A DNA stretch of 11,377 bases. Source: Planctomycetota bacterium (lineage in GTDB: Bacteria > Planctomycetota > Planctomycetia > Pirellulales > Pirellulaceae). Positions 7,701 through 11,377 of the stretch are shown piece after piece. The stretch lies in the NCBI GenBank assembly GCA_024277285.1, contig JAJRVM010000037.1:1-11377 (forward strand), given 5' to 3'. The notes beneath the pieces are model-generated. The model was given only the letters and a program-made list of their open reading frames with translations, ran no database searches and was not told the DNA's origin. How positions within the stretch are numbered: position 1 is the stretch's first letter; every line of letters begins with the position of its first letter. Position numbers and translations under genes: made by a program.

Positions 7701-9523
7701 GCCGCGTCACCTTGTCGCTGCGCCAGTTCGAGAAGCGTTATTGAGAACTGTTGCTGGTTCGGGTCCTTTTCCCGCGCTTGCACAAGGATTTTTTCCGCTT
7801 CCGCCAACCGGTCAGTACTGGCCAACACCTGTGCACGCATGACCGGGACCCATGGGTCGCCTGACGCGTTGCGATCGATCAGGTCAATCTGACGCAGCGC
7901 GGGACGCCAATCTCGTTTGTTCGGACTCGTTCGATAAATATTACGTAGCAGCAGCTCGGTATACGTTTTGCGGTAACTAAGCGACGCTGGACGCATTGCC
8001 ACGATCGCCTCGTACTGCTTGATCGCGCCGGTCAGCCGGCCGCCGGCCGCCAACGCATTGGCAAGACTCACGCGTGCCTCGACGTTCGTCGGCTCGTTCT
8101 TCACCGCCTGCTGCGCGATGGGCAGGGTCTGATCCAGGTCACCCAGCTGGGCATAACATTTCCCCAGCAAGATCCCCGAGCGAACAATCAGATCGGGATA
8201 CTCCTGTAGGTTGCCCCGAAGTTGAGCGAATTTCTTCGACGCGTCGAGCCACTTCTGCTGCGTCATCAGCTGGCGACCCTCCAGATAGATCACCAACTTG
8301 TGGTCCGGCTGCTCCGTGCCCAGTTGCTTGATCAGCGCGTTCACTTCCTCGCGATCAACCTCGCTGGTCATCAACAGATCAGCCAGACGCCAACGCAACT
8401 CGAAATTCCCTTTTGGATCGGCAATCGCCTTGATCCCTTCACGAATCGCGTGCTCGGCCGCGTTGAGTCGCAACTCAGGTTTTTCGCCCGCCGCAATGCC
8501 GGCCAGCAATTCCAGGTTGGACCAGCGGTTGTACAGGCTCGACACGTCGGGCTTCAGGGCGATCACTTCCAGCAGCTGCTGCTTGGCTTTCGCATACAAA
8601 ACAGCCTGGTCATCCGGTGATTCCAACAGCCGGGCAAGACGCTCGTTACAGACAGACAAGATATTCCGAGCGTCGAGGTTCTTGGGATCCAGCTGAAGCG
8701 CTTTGGCACAGTCAGCAACAGCATCCTTGAGCAGTTTCTTTTGGATCACATCGGCCTGATTGGCCGGGCCGGTATCGGCCAACATGAATTGGGCACGCAG
8801 GACATACGCAAGCGGGTTGTCGGGGTTCGCGGCCACCATCTTCTCGATGACCTGCTCGGCCGCATCGCGATTCTTGAACCGCTCGCGTTCCACGGACGCC
8901 AGGCGCGCGTAGGCGGGCAATAGGTCGGGTGCGTATTGGATGGCCAACTGCAGCGACTTACGCGCGGCTTCACGGTTTTTGGCAATATCGTCCAGCTGCA
9001 GTTGGTATTCACCGCGCAGGGTGAGTAGTTTCGGGTCGTTCGGACGCGCTTTCAACAGTTCGTTGATGTGGTAGACACCATCACTATACTCCTGAAACGC
9101 GCGTGCCAGATCGATCTGCGTCTCGCGGATCTTCAGCTGCTTGGCGAACAGCTCTTTGTCGCTCGGATCGATCGTCGCGCGTAAGATCCGTTCGTTCTGT
9201 GCGTACGCAGCGAGATAGTCGTGTAAGTCTTCGACCAGGAACGTGGCGTACTCGATACGTACCGGCAGATCATCTTTCGGCTGTAAGCTAAGATAACGTT
9301 TATAGAACGTAATCGCCTGCATGGCCGCATCTTTGAACTGACTCTGCGTCCCCTGTCGCAACTCGATGATCTTCTGCACTTTGTCCTTTTGGTCACGCGC
9401 CATGAGCAGGTAGGCACCTGCGTTCTTGCGCACCTGATAGCCATGGATAAAGTGGATCGAGACCGCCGCCACCAGGAACAGTCCCGCCAGGGCCAAGATC
9501 AATCGCAAATTAAAAGTTCGCAC
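4790..9523 (-). CDS. Giant membrane-anchored TPR-repeat protein
   Basis: A 1577-residue protein. The N-terminus has basic residues (R2, R7) and one hydrophobic segment (about 8-27) with no cleavage site that I can see, so it is probably a signal anchor with the rest outside the cytoplasm. The remainder is helical repeat. TPR-like pairs with small residues at the usual sites and P at turn positions are clear, for example YKRYLSLQPKDD near 75, AIQYAPDLLPAYARLASV near 200, and FGEAIEQYEEII, DAAALNNLSMLM and GKTKEALATLQRVV between about 1425 and 1505. It has no visible catalytic motif, so it probably acts as a scaffold. It resembles in design the long TPR proteins of exopolysaccharide / PEP-CTERM loci, although no exosortase is in the window. 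The GTG start is well supported by GAGGAA (9532-9537), 8 nt upstream. Two structured repeats lie directly upstream. The stop is formed in repeat-like DNA. Confidence 0.93.
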   Translation of the reverse strand: MRTFNLRLILALAGLFLVAAVSIHFIHGYQVRKNAGAYLLMARDQKDKVQKIIELRQGTQSQFKDAAMQAITFYKRYLSLQPKDDLPVRIEYATFLVEDLHDYLAAYAQNERILRATIDPSDKELFAKQLKIRETQIDLARAFQEYSDGVYHINELLKARPNDPKLLTLRGEYQLQLDDIAKNREAARKSLQLAIQYAPDLLPAYARLASVERERFKNRDAAEQVIEKMVAANPDNPLAYVLRAQFMLADTGPANQADVIQKKLLKDAVADCAKALQLDPKNLDARNILSVCNERLARLLESPDDQAVLYAKAKQQLLEVIALKPDVSSLYNRWSNLELLAGIAAGEKPELRLNAAEHAIREGIKAIADPKGNFELRWRLADLLMTSEVDREEVNALIKQLGTEQPDHKLVIYLEGRQLMTQQKWLDASKKFAQLRGNLQEYPDLIVRSGILLGKCYAQLGDLDQTLPIAQQAVKNEPTNVEARVSLANALAAGGRLTGAIKQYEAIVAMRPASLSYRKTYTELLLRNIYRTSPNKRDWRPALRQIDLIDRNASGDPWVPVMRAQVLASTDRLAEAEKILVQAREKDPNQQQFSITLLELAQRQGDAAKIQQRLSELEEKFGDTVDVRLVKARLAARQGGQQTLETLAALAKGVEQFTQKEQLRFYWNVAQVCFAIGAFDQGLQYGQEAAKLTPQNLRLRLAMLDIARMASNVPIAETLAQEIKIIEGGKAVSLYAQAMVDVTRYTAAVVAATAVDKKNGDAEQTATNAAKKKHAALLLEAQQHLDQAAELRDGWADIPALQGTIASYQGNLNSATAYFRQAIDLGNRDPNLAYQVVLALARKAQQSTGSDRRDALMAADAIVRKLEEQRSNLPLNLGRLASKLSFDRQDYGRALDLARPLARAGESLDQLYVGIVAMALGSYDEAETSLRSAAKTAPENDEVWRALVRCLALAGKKAQAKEAMDEALAKVKPETRDALHAACLELLGDLDQAVAVYREAIKAKDASPALLQTAAQFFLSVPIAPPGATDDQQGVDPSVRQEGTAILARFVDGDLAIGDLPPATRQWARYDLARVLGAQGYPGFLRAIKLLDQNLDEDPASVDDKRLRARLMFIYGQRRQRTEAINVLQQLADQPKGLDFESRFLLAQQYLAHGNFDKYREEMFRLISLADKSSRLSTYMAHYVNALLRYGDRTIALGIAKTLQKKRPNEIASVLVRANALARALVPRADEALRIVKQAVDDPRVAPKKKTAKMLLVVPSLEQIAALLDARLAELSRAKTIKTDSEQIETLSEIRDRLVKQVKPESARIARIIRKQVDPIETTTEEYFNAIVAEDKATQLIAVPHMQRVGKLHEAVKLVEQHWQSAAPATLALACGVLLDSGRLETLERESIESLVVQAVEKYAGTDEVLPLRRTLANFYVKQMQFGEAIEQYEEIIARRETDAAALNNLSMLMATEKDADLSQALTYIAKAIQMVGPQPMLLDSQAMIQLAAGKTKEALATLQRVVDEKPENVTPETNPTQAKRWGGYYFHLALALQASQEMAKVKEAMNKSRALGFGESDVFDPELERYRQIASQ

Positions 9524-9540
9524 GCTTCACATTCCTCAAA

Positions 9541-9650
9541 AGTGTGGCACGACACTCCGTGCCGTGAGCAATTCCTACCAACGTCCAATTACCGCAGTGT
9601 GGCACGACACTCCGTGCCGTGAGCAATTCCTACCAACGTCCAACTTCCGC
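9541..9650 (-). repeat. Two 55-bp direct repeats with hairpin, leader of the TPR gene
   Basis: 9541-9595 and 9596-9650 are tandem copies; the first 48 bases are identical. Each forms CACGACAC-TCC-GTGCCGTG (9548-9566, 9603-9621). Seven of eight pairs are Watson-Crick, and the odd A.C becomes G.U in minus-strand RNA. The nearest hairpin ends 24 nt before the TPR GTG start, with only the ribosome site between. A diverged third copy lies 22 nt upstream of wecB. The location suits an mRNA leader element, or a mobile repeat that favours such sites. Confidence 0.85.
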
Positions 9651-9797
9651 CCTGAACGAGCAACGCTGTGCAGCATTGCTTCCCGCGCCTTTTGTTCGCC
9701 CATGGCGGTGGCCTGGCTCTTTACCGCGAAGCGGTTGTACTCCAGAGCCCAGGGTCGCGACGCGACGCAGCTGCAGGTCATCCGATGGGAAAGCACT
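9651..9797. repeat. Repeat-like spacer with hairpins
   Basis: No gene seen. ACCGC-GAA-GCGGT (9723-9735) sits between the near-matching arms TGGCTCT and AGAGCCC. The palindrome GTCGCG-A-CGCGAC (9754-9766) directly follows GAGCCCAGGGT, which shares CCCAGGGT with the hairpins near 4462 and 4603. This suggests a related or truncated member of that family. Confidence 0.55.
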
Positions 9798-9843
9798 CGT
9801 CATTCGGGCTTCCGTCGTCATTAGTCATTGGTAATTCGTCATT
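9798..9843. repeat. Degenerate CGTCATT-type repeat block
   Basis: CGTCATT, CGTCATTAGTCATT and ATTCGTCATT units occur here, more diverged than the blocks at 2458 and 10001 and without the GGGTATTT part. Confidence 0.75.
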
Positions 9844-10000
9844 TACGTAATAACGAGCTCGCAAAGTGGCGTTGTCGAACTAGGGTGGCGCTAGGCTTTG
9901 GAGTATAACGCCTTCGGCGTAAGGAATCGTCGAAACCCCGTGAATACCGCTGCGAAAACGCTATCACAGCGAGCTCCTATCGGGGTACATCTTAGCACTT
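9844..10000. other. Spacer with an ACGCC-TTC-GGCGT hairpin
   Basis: No gene seen. A 5-bp hairpin with TTC loop lies at 9908-9920. Its loop type matches hairpins at 4436, 4534, 4665 and 9723. The remaining sequence shows no recognisable promoter or terminator. Confidence 0.5.
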
Positions 10001-10048
10001 TCGTCATTCGTCATTCATTCGTCATTGGGTATTTCGTCATTCGTCATT
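10001..10048. repeat. CGTCATT-type intergenic repeat block downstream of wecB
   Basis: Three CGTCATT-like units are followed by a 26-bp stretch (10023-10048) identical to 2487-2512 and 2520-2545. The block lies 45 bp after the wecB stop. Between them, ATGCCC-G-GGGCAT (10082-10094) touches the wecB stop codon, but it has no T-tract and is not called a terminator. Confidence 0.9.
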
Positions 10049-10093
10049 TCCGAAAGATTTGGCTTCGAATTACACGGGGCAATGCCCGGGGCA

Positions 10094-11212
10094 TCAGCGG
10101 TCCCCATTTCCCGCAGCTCTGACCAACGCCGCAATCCGCTCGGCCGCCTTGCCATCCCATAACTCCGGGCACGAGCCTTGTTTGTACGTCCCATCGAGCA
10201 CCTGTTCCAGGTACCGGCGCAACTTATCCGCATCGCTGCCGATCAGCGTACTGGTGCCCACCTCGACGGTAATCGGCCGTTCGGTATTTTCGCGCATCGT
10301 CAGGCACGGGATCCCCAGCGCAGTCGATTCTTCCTGCAGCCCGCCCGAATCGGTCACGATCACCTTGGACTGCGAGGTGAGCGCCAGAAACTCCATATAG
10401 CCCAAGGGACCCTGCAGGACGATCCCCGGGGCCGATTCCAGCTTGCCCATTAGCCCAAACGTTTCGAGCCGCCCTTTGGTTCGCGGATGGACGGGAAAAA
10501 CGAGTGTTAGTTGCTGGGAAATATCGATCAGCACATCGACCAGCGGTGCCAGAGTTTCCAGCTGATCGACATTCGACGGGCGATGCAACGTAATGATGCC
10601 ATATTGGCCCGGCGTGAGCCCCAGGCGTTGCAGCGTATCCAGTTTTCGTGCCGCCGGCAGCTGATACAGCAGCGTATCGATCATCACGTTGCCGACCAAG
10701 TGGACGTGGCTGCTATCGTGGCCTTCCTGTTTCAGGTTATCGAGTCCTTCCGGTTCCGAGACCAACAGCATATCGCTGATCGAGTCGGTAACGATCCGGT
10801 TGATTTCTTCGGGCATGGTCCGATCGCGGCTGCGTAGTCCCGCCTCGACGTGCGTTACCGGGATCCCCAGCTTGACGGCCGCCAGCGTGGCGGCCATGGT
10901 GGAATTCACATCGCCAACCACGATCAGCCGATCGAACGCAGCGCCGTTGCCCGACCCCTTTTCCAGGACTTCTTCCATTTTCTCAAGGACACGTGCCGTT
11001 TGTTGGCCATGTTTACCCGAGCCCACTTCCAGATGCACATCGGGCCGCCGCATATCCAGATCGGTAAAGAACACGTCCGACAATTGGCTATCGTAGTGTT
11101 GTCCCGTATGGATCAAAGTCGTCTGCACATCCCCGAGCGCATCCAACGCGCGCAACAACGGCGCCATTTTCATAAAATTCGGCCGCGCTCCCACGACTGT
11201 CGCAATATGCAT
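10094..11212 (-). CDS. wecB: UDP-N-acetylglucosamine 2-epimerase (non-hydrolysing)
   Basis: WecB/MnaA family: interconverts UDP-GlcNAc and UDP-ManNAc in the cytoplasm, supplying ManNAc units for surface polysaccharides. Numbered from the TTG at 11215, the protein shows VVGARPNFMKMAPL at the N-terminus and TGQHYD (37-42). GD at 101-102 matches E. coli D95; HVEAG with E124 matches E117; MPEE with E136 matches E131; and H211 in TLHRPSN matches H213. DSGGLQEE (289-296) and RENTERP (308-314) form the C-terminal nucleotide-binding part. About 372 residues is the normal full length, with no missing key residue. I chose ATG at 11212 over the adjacent TTG at 11215: it gives the usual MHIATVVG start and has GGGGA at a good distance. 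It heads the set of five same-strand genes, and its leader holds a hairpin repeat like that of the TPR gene. Confidence 0.97.
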   Translation of the reverse strand: MHIATVVGARPNFMKMAPLLRALDALGDVQTTLIHTGQHYDSQLSDVFFTDLDMRRPDVHLEVGSGKHGQQTARVLEKMEEVLEKGSGNGAAFDRLIVVGDVNSTMAATLAAVKLGIPVTHVEAGLRSRDRTMPEEINRIVTDSISDMLLVSEPEGLDNLKQEGHDSSHVHLVGNVMIDTLLYQLPAARKLDTLQRLGLTPGQYGIITLHRPSNVDQLETLAPLVDVLIDISQQLTLVFPVHPRTKGRLETFGLMGKLESAPGIVLQGPLGYMEFLALTSQSKVIVTDSGGLQEESTALGIPCLTMRENTERPITVEVGTSTLIGSDADKLRRYLEQVLDGTYKQGSCPELWDGKAAERIAALVRAAGNGDR

Positions 11213-11229
11213 CAACTCACATCCCCTAT

Positions 11230-11270
11230 TGTGGCACGCCGCTCCGCGGCGTGAGCAGTTCCTAATAACC
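11230..11270 (-). promoter_or_regulatory. Hairpin leader element of wecB, diverged copy of the 9541 repeat
   Basis: The perfect hairpin CACGCCGC-TCC-GCGGCGTG (11235-11253) is flanked by GTGG and GAGCAGTTCCTA, matching the repeats at 9541-9650. Compared with those copies, two stem pairs changed on both sides, which keeps or improves pairing. It lies 22 nt upstream of the wecB ATG, with only the ribosome-binding region between. Confidence 0.7.
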
Positions 11271-11272
11271 GT

Positions 11273-11377
11273 TCACAGAAACGAGGCTCTCCACCGGGCC
11301 TGCCCCGGTCGGGAGCACGACTGGTCGGCTACCAGCAGCTCGCCCTTCGTCTTCCGTCGGTCGAACGTGAAGTTTTC
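11273..11377 (-). other. Window edge: possible 3' end of an upstream gene or repeat
   Basis: Two minus-strand frames are open from the edge. One, stopping at 11273, ends in RWRASFL; the other, stopping at 11262, ends in SVNGY. Neither is recognisable. Part of the sequence (11279-11291) recurs at 1094-1106, and ACCGGG/CCCGGT arms lie near 11292-11310, so repeat DNA is at least as likely as coding sequence. Confidence 0.3.

Noticed and set aside
9541..9650. Insertion sequence ends
   Set aside because: The 55-bp units are direct tandem copies with an internal hairpin; no transposase frame or target duplication is near.
10082..10094. Terminator after wecB
   Set aside because: The short palindrome touches the stop but is not followed by a T-tract on the minus strand.

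Overview
The window carries five protein genes, all on the minus strand, so transcription runs from right to left. The gaps between them are packed with intergenic repeats. GC-rich coding sequence, frequent GTG/TTG starts, very repeat-rich spacers and a giant membrane-anchored TPR protein suggest a planctomycete, probably Pirellulales. The repeat whose minus strand reads as the peptide N-D-E-I-P-N-D-E fits this from memory. No rRNA or other taxonomic marker is present, so this assignment is an inference.

In transcription order: (1) the right edge (11273-11377) may hold the 3' end of an upstream gene, or only repeat sequence. (2) wecB (11212-10094) encodes the non-hydrolysing UDP-GlcNAc 2-epimerase, which makes UDP-ManNAc for surface glycans. 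(3) A spacer of about 570 bp is full of repeats. (4) A GTG-started 1577-residue protein (9523-4790) has one N-terminal membrane anchor and a TPR solenoid for the rest of its length. (5) A spacer of about 400 bp consists of hairpin-forming repeats. (6) A 603-residue polytopic membrane protein of unknown function (4392-2581) has a large soluble part and a Gly/Asp-rich C-terminal motif. (7) A spacer of about 480 bp holds more repeats. (8) A PylC/CarB-like ATP-grasp ligase (2101-1127) follows. (9) A HAD-superfamily phosphatase (about 1001-303) comes next. (10) A tandem array with a 71-bp unit (1-302) starts directly after the HAD stop codon.

WecB, the ATP-grasp/HAD pair, the giant TPR protein and the novel membrane protein look like part of a surface or extracellular polysaccharide locus. 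WecB would supply an activated sugar. The ATP-grasp enzyme and the phosphatase could add an amide- or peptide-like substituent. The TPR and membrane proteins could form an assembly or export scaffold in the envelope. Only the wecB role is secure; the rest is inference from families and gene order.

The most unusual content is the non-coding DNA. A hairpin element occurs at nearly the same distance upstream of both wecB and the TPR gene, with compensatory base changes between the copies. The 71-bp array forms GNRA-type hairpins on the transcribed strand. The spacers contain a paired hairpin element with a constant outer stem and a variable inner stem. Repeats appear to supply the stop codons of the ATP-grasp and TPR genes. 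No transposase, integrase, CRISPR array, tRNA or rRNA was seen.
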